Assembly: GCA_905221605.1 (NCBI GenBank) | Contig: CAJNDS010001480.1 | Coordinates: 397,001-461,000 of the forward strand | DNA from: Symbiodinium natans | Lineage: Eukaryota; Sar; Dinophyceae; Suessiales; Symbiodiniaceae | DNA: 64,000 nucleotides | Direction of reading: 5' to 3' | Shown: positions 12,901 to 22,060 of the stretch, piece by piece | Numbering within the stretch: position 1 is the first letter of the stretch | Layout: each line of letters begins with the position of its first letter | Translations under genes and position numbers: made by a program | Notes under the pieces: model-generated | What the model was told of the DNA's origin: nothing | The model's database searches: none | The model's input: only the letters and a program-made list of their open reading frames with translations

Positions 12901-15900
12901 GGTAAACCCTAACTCACCTAAGCCCTAAACCCCCAAGTCCCTTCAAACCCGAGCCCAATGTTTAAGGTATCCCCTTACCACCCTAAACCCTAAACCCTAA
13001 ACCTCAGGCCCACCCACCTCTTGCCTCATCCAGGCAGCCCCAAAGGCAAAGGCTCCCCGCTGGGCGAGGCCGACCGACATTGTCAGAGGGTTTAGGGTTT
13101 AGGGTTTAGGGTTTAGGGTTTAGGGTTTAGGGTTTAGGGTTTAGGGTTTAGGGCTACTTTATGATTTTTCCGCCCTCTTGTTAGAGTCTAGGGTTTGGGG
13201 TCTTACCCTAGACGCCCTGTAGGCCCTTAGCAGAGGGCTACGGCTACTTCAGATGTGGTTTGGGGAAAGGTTCTTCCCATTTCCGCTTGCGGTGGGATTC
13301 TCACGAGCAAAAAGTGCAAACCCCAAACCCCGAACCCCCCCAAACACCCTAAACCCTAAACCCTAAACCCCAAACCCCAAAAAACCCTCAACACTTTCAT
13401 TGCTTGGAGTTCTTCTGGGCTCTGGGTCCGGGCCTGTCCCGAGACTCCAAGCCCTGTACGGAACATCATCACACCCCGGATCCACAAAGGAGAACCCCCC
13501 AAGTTAAACCCTAAACCCTAAACCCTAAACCCTAGACCCTAAATCCTAAACCCTAAACCCTAAACCCTAAACCCTAAACCCTAAACCCTAAACCCTAAAC
13601 CCTAAACCCTAAACCCTAAACCCTATAATTACTATTTTGGGTCATTCTTAGGAACCCTTAAGGGGATCTAGGTTTTGGATCCTCCCAGGGGTCTGGATTG
13701 GTGCCCCTGAGCCACTTCTTCCTAGGTAAAGTCTTCCGGGCACGTACCCGACATCCTCAATCCTGGCCCTAAGCCCTAAAACCCTAAAACCCTAAAACCC
13801 TAAACCCTAAACCCTAAACCCTATTCTTACCAAAAGTCAGCATGGCCGTGAGAGCTCTCGATCCAGGTAATCCGCCCGGCGCGGACCGGGAAAAGCAGCA
13901 TCCGAGAGCTGTTGTTGTAACAACCGCGCCGCAGCGGAGGCTGCGCCTTCATCAAGCATAACTGGCAGGCAAACACAACCTGCTTTTCGGCTTCAGGATG
14001 CCCTAAACCTAGTACCCTTATTCCCTTTTTGGGAGTTTAGGTTCCCTTATAAACCCCTTTAAGCAAAAAAGGGCACCCTTTTTAAGCCTGGGTTACTGAG
14101 CAGCCTAGAACCCTAAACCTTGGGGATACCAAGAAATAGTTTTTATTCTTTGGGCACTTTAATTCCTAAGAAACAGCTAAACTTATTATTTTTGCTGGGG
14201 TTCCAAGTTCAGTATAGAAACCCTGAACCCTGATCCTCGAGGCCCTAAGTCCTGCGAGGTTGACCCAGAGGTAGTTCCATTTAAATCGGCCCTAGAACTC
14301 ATATACCCCTTGTATACCCTGTAAAACCCAAGGGCCCATACTTCAGAACCCTGTAAAGAAGGTAAGTGAGCATGTCAAGGGACCACAGAACTACCCTTAG
14401 ACTTTCAGGTGTACAACATGGGGGTACCTCATTCCCAAATCCAGGAAGTTCATTCCATGCAGTAGTGGTAACACGCCTGGACTAGATCATCAGTAGAGGC
14501 AAAGAAAACTACCTTTCATCCACGGTCCTGATGCTGAATCCCCTGCATGAGAACCTGGTGATGTTGCCGTTATCCTCACCAGCAGGAAGGCTAAACCAGG
14601 ATCGACCCAAGCCACGCTTTGTTGGGAGGAGTGGTGGAATCATGGCAAGAAGCACCCCTTGTAAGGTTTAGGGTTTATAGGGATTGAGGTTTAGGATTTA
14701 GGCTTTTCGGTATTGGATAACAGGGTTTCTCATCATAACCTACGGAAAAAAAGCCATCATCACCTAAAAGCAATGGGGTTTTGGTTTCCCAAAACTCCAT
14801 CTGACACCCTAAACCCTAAACCCCAAACCCTAAACGCTAAACCCAAGCCCCAAACCCGACCCCGTCACCCCTTCCCTCCAAAGAGAGCCAGGGCATCTGT
14901 CCGCTCCATCCATCGGTGGTTGACGCAGGGTTCAGAGTTTAGGGTTTAGGGTTTAGGGTTTAGGGTTTAGGGTTTAGAGTTTAGGGTTTAGGGTCCTAAA
15001 CCCTAAACCCGAAACCCTAAAGCCCCCACAGTGAGCTGGAGCGGAGAGACCCCGGCTCTGCGCTGAAAAGAGATCGCTCCACAAGCCGAGCAGCGCCGAA
15101 ATCCAAAGGGTCCTGGTACTGCTTTAAGGGTTCAGGGTTTAGGGTTTAGGGTTTAGGGTTTAGGGCTTAGGGTTTAGGGTTTAGGGTTTAGGGTGTAGGG
15201 CTAATACTACGGTTAAGGGGCCACCTTTCTGTTTTGTTGGGGGAAGTTTTAGGGCTTTGGCGCTTAGGCCGTAGGACTTATAACTTCTGACCACTTGTAG
15301 TGCATTTATGTGTATTTGACGACTTACAACCCAAATTTTTGGCACGAATATTGGCAGTTAAGTGCCTGTAAGAAATGACTCTCAGGTGGGTACATGGATC
15401 CTTTGGTGGAGGGAACACGGGAGGCACCGGAATGCAGACCCAAAGACCCAAAGACAACCCTAAACCCCAAACCCCAGACCCTAGACCCCAGATGCTTCGC
15501 GATTTCTAAGCTTGAGGGCGTTGAGCATCGAGGGCCTTGCGATCCGGTCTGCCTGAGGAAATCCGTGGCCCCTCCCTGTCATCCAAAGACCACCCTAAAC
15601 CCTCGACTCGAAACCCTAAACCTTAAGCCCTAAACCCTAAACCCTAAGCCCCTATAAACCCTAAGCCCCAAAAACCCTAAACTCCAAACCCAAAGCCGTG
15701 ATCCCCAAAATACTAATCCCTGAACCCTGAACCCTGAACCCTAAACCCTAAACCCTGAACCTCAATCCCTAGCACCCCAATCAGTTTTGCGTACAGTCTG
15801 GGAGGGGGTCTATCGATCTGGGGGTCCTGACAAGCGACTGGCATGCTTTGAAGCCTCAGGGTGTTTAGGGTTTCGGGCTTTAGGGCCCCTAAACCCTAAA

Positions 15901-16451
15901 CCCGAAGCCCTAAACCCTAAATCCTAAACCCTAAACCCTAAATACCCGAAGCCCTAAACCCTAAACCCTAAAACCTTCTTACCAAAAACCTTAGGACCCT
16001 AGCTGGTTGCAGGGTTGCTGTAACTTGCCAGCGAGCCAGGAGCCTAAGATCGCGAGATCCCTTGGTGAGCCCCTGTCGGTATATACAGTTTGGGTTTAGG
16101 GTTTCGGGTTTAAGGTTTAGGGTTTAGGGTTTAAGGTAGGGTTTAGGGTTTAGAGTTTAGGGTTTAGGTTTTAGGGTTTGGGGTTTAGGGTTTAGGGTTT
16201 AGGTTTCGCTTTTAGGGTTTAGGGTTTAAGGCTTGGGGCTTTACTGGGACCTCCATGGGTATGCTGTAAAAATTCCTAAGGCCCTAACCATTGTCGAACC
16301 CAAACCCCTGAACCCCAAGGCCCCTTTTGGGGTTTAGGGTTTAGGGTTTAGGGTTTTCGAAGCGAAGTATCGACAGCAGCTCACTGAGTCGGACATCTTC
16401 CTGGCTTTGTTTAGCAACGCCGGGGCTGACAAAGTGCGGCACTACCTATAG
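895..16451 (+). CDS. secreted clan GH-A-like glycoside hydrolase with C-terminal transmembrane segment (multi-exon)
   Basis: Proposed exons: 895-949, 1424-1509, 1766-1817, 2368-2427, 3282-3383, 4332-4416, 4885-4934, 5298-5345, 6102-6202, 6791-6859, 7298-7339, 7917-gap, 8175-8214, 8719-8784, 9650-9712, 10186-10306, 10906-10976, 12123-12221, 13034-13089, 15032-15129, 16363-16451. Exon 1 gives a leucine-rich signal peptide. The core has LLVDGQRFFGRG, GVCYNPVPVGE, VYTFDSDNNH, LDYPEDLLGG, then HPAILLWGFGNE, whose Asn-Glu matches the acid/base position of clan GH-A enzymes, and VEETAEAIHQ. This order is typical of GH2/GH5/GH72-like enzymes acting on beta-glucans or related polysaccharides at the cell surface; the substrate is not determinable. 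A hydrophobic segment near the C-terminus suggests membrane anchoring. Several joins (1817/2368, around the assembly gap, 9712/10186) are uncertain, so some exons may be missed or mis-bounded. The last five exons join in phase. Confidence 0.75.
2368..3383 (+). CDS. two exons at the start of the hydrolase core
   Basis: Exon 2368-2427 (after CCTACCTCAG) encodes RQLLVDGQRFFGRG. Exon 3282-3383 (after CCTCTGAG) encodes VCYNPVPVGEAYGDW. Together they recreate the 'FF-x-(R/K)GVCYNPVP' opening of GH-A-like beta-glucan-active proteins. The join needs a GC donor (GGT|GCTACT). Both intron ends share a GGTG-GCTAC-like word. The intron of about 850 bases contains heptads, a poly-C tract at 2693-2706 and a poly-G tract near 2938-2948. 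Confidence 0.65.
3490..3612. mobile_element. short dispersed repeat, family F copy 1
   Basis: The segment carries two copies of a GAAAAATAGACCCCCAAAAGGTAGGATT-type word and a GGTACCCC-type word. The same words occur at 11765-11882 and 12228-12326. It is non-coding and intronic. It is probably a small transposon-derived or introner-like unit; the boundaries are approximate. Confidence 0.5.
3613..4331. other. intron of the glycoside hydrolase gene without recognised elements
   Basis: The stretch is C-rich on the + strand with degenerate CCCTAAA words, becoming a clean CCCTAAA array at about 4240-4320 just before the next exon. I see no coding frame. Confidence 0.5.
4332..4934 (+). CDS. two hydrolase-core exons (VYTFDSDNNH and LDYPEDLLGG)
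   Basis: Exon 4332-4416 follows GACAAG and reads VYTFDSDNNHTAFLDACHER, ending at GCTG|GTGGCT. Exon 4885-4934 follows CCGCAACAG and reads VLVAVTLDYPEDLLGG. The phase of this join is consistent. The intervening intron carries a CCCTAAA block followed by a G-rich heptad array at 4653-4720. The first exon corresponds to the strand where GH-A enzymes read 'R-x-Y-x-x-D...H..FLDA'. Confidence 0.7.
5298..6202 (+). CDS. catalytic-region exons of the glycoside hydrolase
   Basis: Exon 5298-5345 reads DLDYSSTAARAEWKDK. Exon 6102-6202 continues ALNVVARYKSHP and AILLWGFGNEKNFHASW. The joined product ARAEWKDKALNVVARYKSHP reads as one helix leading into the catalytic strand. The donor AAG|GCTCTT is GC-type and the acceptor is CAG|GCCCTA; the two intron ends share an AGGC-CT word. 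The second exon ends at GA|GTAAGT, or at a GA donor one position set earlier, which changes the phase of the join to 6791. Confidence 0.75.
5346..6101. other. intron, mostly unique sequence
   Basis: Heptads occur at 5405-5460 and 5545-5590. A segment at 5745-5785 contains CTCATTCCTTACTAAGAACCAG, the arm of dispersed repeat family G. The rest, 5800-6060, is AT-richer unique sequence without a reading frame that I can support. Confidence 0.45.
6367..6389. repeat. poly-C tract
   Basis: A run of about 23 C residues lies in an intron. Similar long C or G homopolymers are scattered through the window, for example at 8058, 36307, 41275, 46543, 51374 and 55769. Confidence 0.95.
6791..6859 (+). CDS. 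hydrolase exon encoding VEETAEAIHQ
   Basis: The exon follows CTTCCACCAG and reads ASTAEARGWHMAYVEETAEA then IHQ. It ends CAG|GCCCGG, a GC donor. Helices reading 'VEE-x-A-x-x-IH' followed by 'xxDP' follow the acid/base motif in related hydrolases. The next exon, 7298-7339, starts AQRAVDPCAHNR, in phase, which supports both. Confidence 0.65.
7605..7676. repeat. CCCTAAA heptad array
   Basis: About ten consecutive heptads, C-rich on the + strand, sit in an intron of the glycoside hydrolase gene. Confidence 0.95.
7958..8057. other. assembly gap (N run)
   Basis: About 100 undefined bases follow the partial exon EEATTGHWHPVCS at 7917 and precede a poly-C tract. Part of the hydrolase gene is therefore unread. 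Confidence 1.
8570..8690. repeat. CCCTAAA heptad array upstream of an exon
   Basis: A nearly uninterrupted C-rich heptad array runs almost up to the acceptor at 8718 (CCACCTCAG). Confidence 0.95.
8719..8784 (+). CDS. hydrolase-gene exon (LSTSLSEKAGLEIRSVDLLD)
   Basis: The exon follows CCCACCTCAG and reads LSTSLSEKAGLEIRSVDLLD then VP. A GC donor (CC|GCACGT) gives a phase match with the next exon at 9650, which reads YTTAVEAPANQDVQQFQHDS. A GT donor three bases later is the alternative but breaks the frame. It lies between a C-rich array upstream and a G-rich array downstream. Confidence 0.6.
8800..9150. repeat. G-rich heptad/octamer array (TTTAGGG and TTTAGGGG)
   Basis: About 350 bases contain TTTAGGG mixed with long runs of the octamer TTTAGGGG. 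The octamer form is locally homogenised, as at 19850-20340, and appears in the complement at 47430-47720. Confidence 0.95.
9255..9475. repeat. microsatellite cluster (TA, TTTA, GA, ATTCT)
   Basis: Consecutive blocks of (TA)n, (TTTA)n, (AG)n and (TATTC)n-type repeats in an intron. Confidence 0.9.
10186..10306 (+). CDS. exon encoding the transmembrane segment of the hydrolase gene
   Basis: After CCCTGTAG it reads PAKEEALLWFFAGVGVSLAA, then ALAACTGGCLVGVIHVARNE. This is about 28 uncharged residues between KEE and the basic HVAR, consistent with a single membrane span. The donor is G|GTTTAGGG, the first base pair of a G-rich heptad array. Phase 1 matches the next exon at 10906. Confidence 0.7.
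10775..10866. repeat. CCCTAAA heptad array
   Basis: About 12 heptads lie directly before the exon beginning 10906. Confidence 0.95.
10906..12221 (+). CDS. two exons of the hydrolase-gene tail
   Basis: Exon 10906-10976 (after CCCCGAG) reads EVPKEANGAAELHEQLTGPL in the phase-consistent frame. An alternative frame, KFRRRQMERLNSTSSSQ, is also open but does not join. Exon 12123-12221 (after CCCCTCCAG) reads EFGDVLTAASSATAVERAAD and continues DACCTW. Both are Ala/Glu-rich and would be cytosolic if the preceding segment spans the membrane. No domain is recognised. Confidence 0.55.
10977..12122. other. intron with AT microsatellite and dispersed repeat family F copy 2
   Basis: G-rich heptads start at the donor. 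There is a (TA)n tract near 11210-11240 and a C/A-rich patch at 11570-11620. The family F repeat at about 11765-11882 contains ATAGACCCCAAAATAGTAGG-type words. A heptad array follows at 12000-12055. The open frames at 11053-11437 on both strands cover low-complexity sequence and are not supported. Confidence 0.5.
12228..12326. mobile_element. short dispersed repeat, family F copy 3
   Basis: It matches 11765-11882 in the words GGGGACCCC, ATAGACCCC and AGTAGGATTCCC, ending near GATACCCC and GGAAACCCCC. It starts within a few bases of the 5' splice site of the preceding exon. Confidence 0.55.
13034..13089 (+). CDS. hydrolase-gene tail exon (AAPKAKAPRWARPTDIVR)
   Basis: The exon follows CTTGCCTCATCCAG and precedes GG|GTTTAGGG. 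It reads AAPKAKAPRWARPTDIVR. Its phase joins the exon at 15032. A CCCTAAA array lies upstream and a TTTAGGG array downstream. The APKAKA word recurs in an exon at 57827. Confidence 0.55.
13505..13624. repeat. CCCTAAA heptad array
   Basis: About 17 nearly perfect heptads lie in the 1.9-kb intron between the exons at 13034 and 15032. Confidence 0.95.
14018..14106. mobile_element. degenerate inverted repeat related to family D
   Basis: GGTTCCCTTATAAACCCCTT followed by AAAAAAGGGCACCC and GGTTACTGAGCAGCC echoes the interior and right arm of the family D hairpins at 51-53 kb. Confidence 0.4.
14290..14660. other. intron segment, mostly unique sequence
   Basis: The segment at 14305-14400 contains CCCAAGGGCCCATACTT, the motif of dispersed repeat family K (also near 46040 and, inverted, near 57740). 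The remainder is unique and no coding frame is supported. Confidence 0.4.
15032..15129 (+). CDS. hydrolase-gene tail exon
   Basis: The exon follows AAGCCCCCACAG and reads ELERRDPGSALKRDRSTSRA, then APKSKGSWYCFK. It ends G|GTTCAG. Its phase joins both the exon at 13034 and the terminal exon at 16363. It is basic and Ser/Arg-rich. Confidence 0.6.
16363..16451 (+). CDS. terminal exon with stop codon
   Basis: After TTTTCGAAG it reads AKYRQQLTESDIFLALFSNA and ends ADKVRHYL before TAG at 16449-16451. The first codon is split with the previous exon in the correct phase. A stop followed by no further phased exon marks the end of the gene. Confidence 0.65.
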
Positions 16452-16650
16452 CGCGCTCGCTGACAAAGTTGGGGGCGTGCAGCAAAGTGCGTGGGCAGGT
16501 GGATCGCTGAACCCTAAACCCTACACCCTAAACCCTGAGCCCTAAACCCACATAGCATGGCCTTTGGGCCATGGCAGCCCTATAATTCTTAAATTCGGAG
16601 CCGCAAACTACACCCTGAATCCCAAGATAGGCAATCCCCAAACCCTAAAC

Positions 16651-16712
16651 TTGGGATGTTCCCCTTTATACTGACAGTCATGAACAGGGATTATAATGGG
16701 GAACATCCCAAC
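16651..16712. mobile_element. inverted-repeat element, family B (short copy)
   Basis: TTGGGATGTTCCCC at the left pairs with GGGGAACATCCCAA at the right around a short core containing a degenerate ACAGTC word. Longer copies occur at 35978, 49639 and 50484. Confidence 0.75.
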
Positions 16713-17551
16713 CCTAAACCCTAAAGCCCAAAGGAGGCGGGGAGAGGGGGGATGGAGTTCAGGAGGAGGTTTGCAGTTGACCCCCCACCCCAACACAACC
16801 TAAACACTACCCGCCTGATAGGGGTTTCGGGTTTAGGGTTTAGGGGTTTCGGGTCTAGGGTTTAGGGTTAGTTAAGGCTTTCGGCTTTAGGGTTTAGGTT
16901 TCCGAATCCGCATAGATTGCTGAGGCCAGTACTACGCGCAGGCACCGGCTCCTGCGTTGTCTTCCCTGTCCCACGTTGGTACTGTTTGCCCTTGTTTTGG
17001 GGTTCTGGGTGCCCTTACCAAGTAGCCCTAAACCCTAAACCCTAAACCCTAAACCTTAAACCCCCAAAAGGGTACCCGTATGATATGGTTACTGAGCTGC
17101 CCAGCCACATAGGGTCTCGGGGTGTCGCGGATCAGGGGTCTCGGGTTTAGGGTGGCCCAAAAACCCCAAAACCTAAACCGCCGTGACAGGCCAAGGGAGT
17201 TTACGGGTTAAGTTTAGGGTTTAGGGTTTGCGGTTTAGGGTTTTAGGGCTCTCCCCTCAAGAACTCCAAACCATCCTTTTTTGTAGGTGATTACTTAAAA
17301 AAACCCCTTGTAGGATTCTCAGGTAACCTTCAAAACAGTAGGTTTGGGGTTCTTGAGGGAGGGCCTTTTAGGGTTTGGGTTCGGGCCCAGGTTCGGCTAG
17401 GGGGTCGGGGAGCTTTCGGTTTTAGGTCTGTTTGGGTTTGGGTTTTTCAGGTATAGGGTTTACGGGTTCGGGCTTAGGGTACAGCTGAAGGTTTCGGGCT
17501 AGATTTGGGGTTTAGGGGTTAGTGTTTGGGGGTCAGGGTTTAGGCTTTTTT

Positions 17552-17645
17552 CAAGGGTCCATGTTCCTATATAGTATATACTTGGGTCCTAAAGCTACTA
17601 TATGGCAACCCCTGTAAGGCCCAAGTGTCTACTATAGGTAAACGG
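17552..17645. mobile_element. inverted-repeat element, family C copy 1
   Basis: GGGTCCATGTTCCTATATAG with TATACTTGGG at the left is mirrored by GGCCCAAGTGTCTACTATAG at the right. Better-preserved copies are at 36132, 36494 and 56606. Confidence 0.7.
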
Positions 17646-17806
17646 CCCCCTAGGGTTTGTGGTCTAGGGTTGAGATTCAAGATTGTAAGTCCTCGACACA
17701 GTCTGCTTTGTCCTCACCGCTTGGTGCTAGGACGTCGGAATGCAGGTGTGCAACCCTGAACCCTAAGCCCTAAACCCCAAACCTTCTTTCCAAAAACTCC
17801 CAACAG

Positions 17807-17887
17807 AACAGCAGACCCTGGCGGGTACTGCAATCCTGGATCCACACCGCGGGGAGAGTTTAAATCAGCTTCACTGTGAGGGCTTTT
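17807..17887 (+). CDS. putative exon, unknown gene
   Basis: The exon follows CTCCCAACAG and reads QQTLAGTAILDPHRGESLNQ then LHCEGF, before T|GTATAG. It is the first supported coding segment after the hydrolase stop. A possible continuation is 17990-18031 (after ATATGCAG), which reads either ANCMCACLTIEQAH or, in the phase-matching frame, ELHVRLPDD and a stop. The function is not recognised. Confidence 0.45.
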
Positions 17888-18254
17888 GTATAGTTTAGGG
17901 TTTAGGGTTTTGGGTTTAGGGTTTAGGGTTTAGGGTTTAGGGTTTAGGGTTTAGGGTTTAGGGTTAATCGCATCTTGCATGATATGCAGGCGAACTGCAT
18001 GTGCGCCTGCCTGACGATTGAGCAGGCCCACGTCATAAAACCCTAAGCCCTCAGCAAGCCCTGAGAGCCTCAAGCCTAAAGCCTTAAGCCCTTAATTCCC
18101 TTACCCTAAACCTTAAACCCTAAATCCTAAACCCTGAACCCTGAACCCTCAACCCTCAACCCTTACCCCCCCTTAAGCCCCATACTTCCACAAGCCCCGA
18201 AGAGCAACCTCACCGGCCTCTGAACCCGTGAACCCTCAACCCTAACCCGTAAAT

Positions 18255-18385
18255 CCTTGAACCCTAAACCCTAAACCCTAAACCCTAAACCCTAAAGCCT
18301 AAGCCCTAAACCCTAAACCCTAAACCCTAAACCCTAAACCCTAAACCCTAAACCCTAAACCCTAAACCCTAAACCCTAAACCCTA
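18255..18385. repeat. CCCTAAA heptad array
   Basis: About 18 heptads, with minor variants, C-rich on the + strand. Another block lies at 18500-18545. Confidence 0.95.
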
Positions 18386-18544
18386 GCCCTAAACCCTTGA
18401 ACCCCAAACCCTAAACGCTTCAACCCCGAACCCCAAATTCCAAGGTTAGAACCATGGTCCCGTAGTATGGTTCCTTACCCCTTGCTCATTGGGATCCGAA
18501 AAACCCTAAACCCTAAACCCTAAACCCTAAACCCTAAACCCTAA

Positions 18545-18612
18545 AATGGGCCCTCAGTATGGACAGTGTAGAAAAGGGTTATAATAAGAAGGGGCGCAAA
18601 TGAAGGGCCCAT
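18545..18612. mobile_element. small inverted-repeat unit with ATGGGCCCT ends
   Basis: ATGGGCCCTCAGTATGG at the left and GGGCCCATACTT at the right flank a core with GGGTTATAATAAG. It resembles family K words elsewhere. Confidence 0.45.
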
Positions 18613-19797
18613 ACTTGGAACCCGAGCCATATCCTGAAGACAAAGCTTCTTAGGGTTTAGGGTTTAGGGTTTAGGGTCTAGGGTTTAGGGTTTAGGGTTT
18701 AGGGTTTAGGGTCTGGGACCTTTCAGTCAAAAGACCCTGGTACGCCTAAATCGGGCACTAAACCCAAAAGACTCAACCCTAAATTCACGAACAGGCATTC
18801 CCGTTATTTCCGACATGGCTTTTTGAAGGGATACTTTCGACCCTAAACCCCCTGTAAACCCCAAGACGCTACAAACCCCAAATCTATACTAAACACCCCA
18901 AGAGCTTAGGTACCCTAAACCCTGTAAACCGCAAGAGCTTTACCTTAAACGTGCTTCAAAGCCTCAACCCTAAGCCCTTAAACCCTGAACCTTGAACCCT
19001 AAACCCTAAACCCTAAACCCTAAACCCTAAACCCTAAACCCTAAACCCTAAACCCCAATCAAGTTTCGGAGAAGGGCTTCGGAGTTCAAAGCGCAGGGCT
19101 TCCGTAAGGCCAAGAGTTGAAAGCCTTGGGTTTAGGGTTTAGGGTTTAGGGTTTAGGGTTTAGGGTTCAGGGTTTAGGGTTTAGGGTTTAGGGTTTAGGG
19201 TTTAGTGTTTCGAGTTTCGGGTTTCGGGTTTAGGGTTACTGGGTTTAGGGTTATAGGGTTTAGGGTGTCGGGCGAGCCCTCCGACACCCGAAACCTTTCT
19301 TACCAAGCCTGGACTGCACAAGACGCTCGAGGGGTTCAGGGACCCACAAACTGGTCCCCAAAAACCAGGGTTTAGGGTTTAGGGTTTAGGGTCTAGGGTT
19401 TAGGGTTTAGGGACCCTCGGACGTGTTATCCCGGCTCTCCAGCAGCAATGCATTTCGAGCTCAGCACCCCCAACCCCTGCAAGCTATCATAAAAACCCTT
19501 CCAGACTCTTTAAGCGCTAACCTTTGAACCCGGAGCCCTGAACCTGAAACCTAGCCAGGTCAGACAAGGGCTTCGGGAAAATACACTTCAACCCTCGACC
19601 TAAACCCCCTGACCCGCAGACCTTCAAGCAGAGCTCCGGCCCTTGGTCGGTTTAAGGTTGGGATGTTCGGCCTTATGGTAACAGTCCTCAAGAAAGATTA
19701 TGGTACCCTATTTAGGGTTTAGGGTTTAGGGTTTAGGGTTATGCTAATGGTCTCATAGGGACTCTGGTACCCTACTTCGCTCCCGACCCCTTGGCAG

Positions 19798-19833
19798 GCT
19801 GCAAAAGCAGCGGAGTTGGGCCTAATCTATCAG
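19798..19833 (+). CDS. putative small exon, unknown gene
   Basis: The exon follows CCCCTTGGCAG and reads AAKAAELGLIYQ, ending CAG|GCGCTT (GC donor) or running to a stop six bases later. It is too short to classify. Confidence 0.35.
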
Positions 19834-19849
19834 GCGCTTTAGGGTTTAG

Positions 19850-20340
19850 GGGTTTAGGGGTTTAGGGGTTTAGGGGTTTAGGGGTTTAGGGGTTTAGGGG
19901 TTTAGGGGTTTAGGGGTTTAGGGGTTTAGGGGTTTAGGGGTTTAGGGGTTTAGGGGTTTAGGGGTTTAGGGGTTTAGGGGGGTTAGGGGGGTTTTGGGGG
20001 GGTTTAGGGGTTTAGGGGTTTAGGGGTAGGGTTTAGGGGTTTAGGTTTAGGGTTTTTAGGGTTTAAGGGTTTAGGGTTTAGGGTTTAGGGGGGTTTAGGG
20101 GTTTAGGGGGGTTAGGGGTTGGGGGGTTTAGGGGTTTAGGGGGGTTAGAAAGATCATGGTTATTTAGGTTTAGGGTTTGTTTTAGGGGTTTGGGGGTTTA
20201 GGGTTTAGGGGGGTTTTAGGGGGGTTTAGGGGTTTAGGGGGGTTTAGGAGGTTTAGGGGTTTAGTTTAGGAGTTTAGGGGTTTAGGGGTTTAGGGGTTTC
20301 GGGGTTTAGGGGTTCAGGGGTTTAGGGGTTTAGGGGTTTG
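19850..20340. repeat. long TTTAGGGG octamer array
   Basis: About 490 bases are dominated by the octamer TTTAGGGG with interspersed heptads and variants. It is one of the two longest arrays in the window. Confidence 0.95.
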
Positions 20341-20447
20341 AGTTGAACCCCCAAAACCCAAGAACCCTGAATCCTCAATCTTTTGCCGTACTGGTGTGGT
20401 TGCAAGGTCTATAGTTAGTCTGTTGCTGCGGCCTTGCTTTTGTCCTC

Positions 20448-20483
<36 letters not shown>

Positions 20484-21314
20484 TTTATTGTGTGTGTGGG
20501 GAGGGGCGGGGGGAGGGAACCAAAACTACCCTAAACCCCAAAGGGGGCTCGACACCGGGGTTTGAGGCATGTAGGGTTTAGGGGTCTGAGGGTTTAAGGC
20601 TTATAGGGTTCCTGAATGTTTCGCCGCCGGCGCCTCCTCTTGTGGTGTTGGGGTTGGGATACCGGGCTCGTTGTCATGATGCAAGAGAGTGTGGACGGAC
20701 GCTTTGTCGGCCCGTAAGAGATTTTGGGTTTCTTTTGGTAAAGCATTGTGTCCCACAAGAAATTCAACAGCCCCTGCCCGCAAGCCCTACACCCGACAAC
20801 CCTAAACCCTAAACCCTAAACCCTACATACCCGACAACCCCTAAACCCTCAAACCGAAAACTCTAAACCCTTAAGCCCTAAAATCTTAAAACCCCAAAGC
20901 CTGTAAACCCCAAAACCCTATAACCCGAAAACGCATAAACGCATAAGCCATAAACCCTAAACGCTGGACCCTAAACCCCAAACCCTCACCCTGAAACCCT
21001 AAACCCTGAACCCCGAAACCTTAAACCCTAAACCATGAACCCTAAACCCTAAACCCTTAAACCCTAAGACCCTAAGCGCGCATCCCCCGAGTCTGGGTCA
21101 GCTGTTGTCTGGTCAGGGTGGTGCGCTGACTACGCCCCCACCTGGGCAGGGGCAGGCAGGGTTTAGGGTTTGGGGTTTAGGGTTTCGGGTTCAGGTTTAG
21201 GGGCTCCAACACGGAACCCTAAATTAAGCCCTAACACTATACCTTAAACCCTAAACTCTAACGGAGACGGTTGCAAGGCAGCCTTGGTTGGAGCCCTGCG
21301 GTAGCTGAAGACCT

Positions 21315-21416
21315 ACCAGGATGGGCTATTAGGCCCTATAATCCCCATAAATCAACGCTACAAAGGGCCGGTGTTAAGGGGGTTATAGGGCCGGCCCAAT
21401 AGCCCGTCCTGGTACT
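21315..21416. mobile_element. inverted-repeat element (single copy here)
   Basis: The arms ACCAGGATGGGCTATTAGGC and GGCCCAATAGCCCGTCCTGG are nearly perfect complements. The interior includes CCCTATAATCCCC mirrored by GGGGGTTATAGGG. Its size and structure match the other MITE/introner-like units, but the terminal sequence is different. Confidence 0.7.
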
Positions 21417-21895
21417 TTGACGGCAGGTGGATCTGTTGTTGAAGTTCTTGACCTGAAACTGCAGTTGCGACGTAACCCTGAACCCCAAACCCCAAACACC
21501 CTAAACCCTAAACCCTAAACCCCAAACCCCAAACCCTAAACCCTAAACCCTAAGCCCTAATAAATTAACTAGGACCGGGAGTAGGCCTTCTTTTCCTTTT
21601 GTTAGGGTTGGGGTTCCCTTATAATCCCCTTAAATCCAAAAAGGGTACACTTGTTATTCCTAGGGTACGCCCGGGTCTAAGTAGGCCCTGTTTAAGGCGT
21701 GTGCTTTTGTGTCATCACAGCGGAGGGAGTCTAATGGTCGCGGTCCTTGTTTAACGTAGGGTTTAGGGTTTAGGGTTTAGGGTTTAGGGTTTAGGGTTTA
21801 GGGTTTAGGGTTTAGGGTTTAGGCTTCAGGTATGGGCCCTTGGTCCCTTTATAGGGTATAAGGGGTCCCCCACAGATACTAGGGGACCGCGTATA

Positions 21896-22060
21896 GCAAC
21901 CCTAAACCTAAACCCTAAACCCTAAACCCTAAACCCTAAACCCTAAACCCTAAACCCTAAACCCTAAACCCTAAACCCTAAACCCTAAACCCTAAGCCCT
22001 AAGCCCTAAGCCCTAAGCCCTAAGCCCCAAGCCCTAAACCCTAAACCCTAACCCTAGGCG
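21896..22060. repeat. CCCTAAA heptad array
   Basis: About 20 heptads, the last several drifting to CCCTAAG. Confidence 0.95.

Larger units (their letters stand above)
16452..17806. other. likely intergenic interval with inverted-repeat elements
   Basis: It contains a complete small family B hairpin (16651-16712), a degenerate family D right arm at about 17060-17110, a family C hairpin (17552-17645) and irregular heptads. No exon is supported. Confidence 0.5.
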
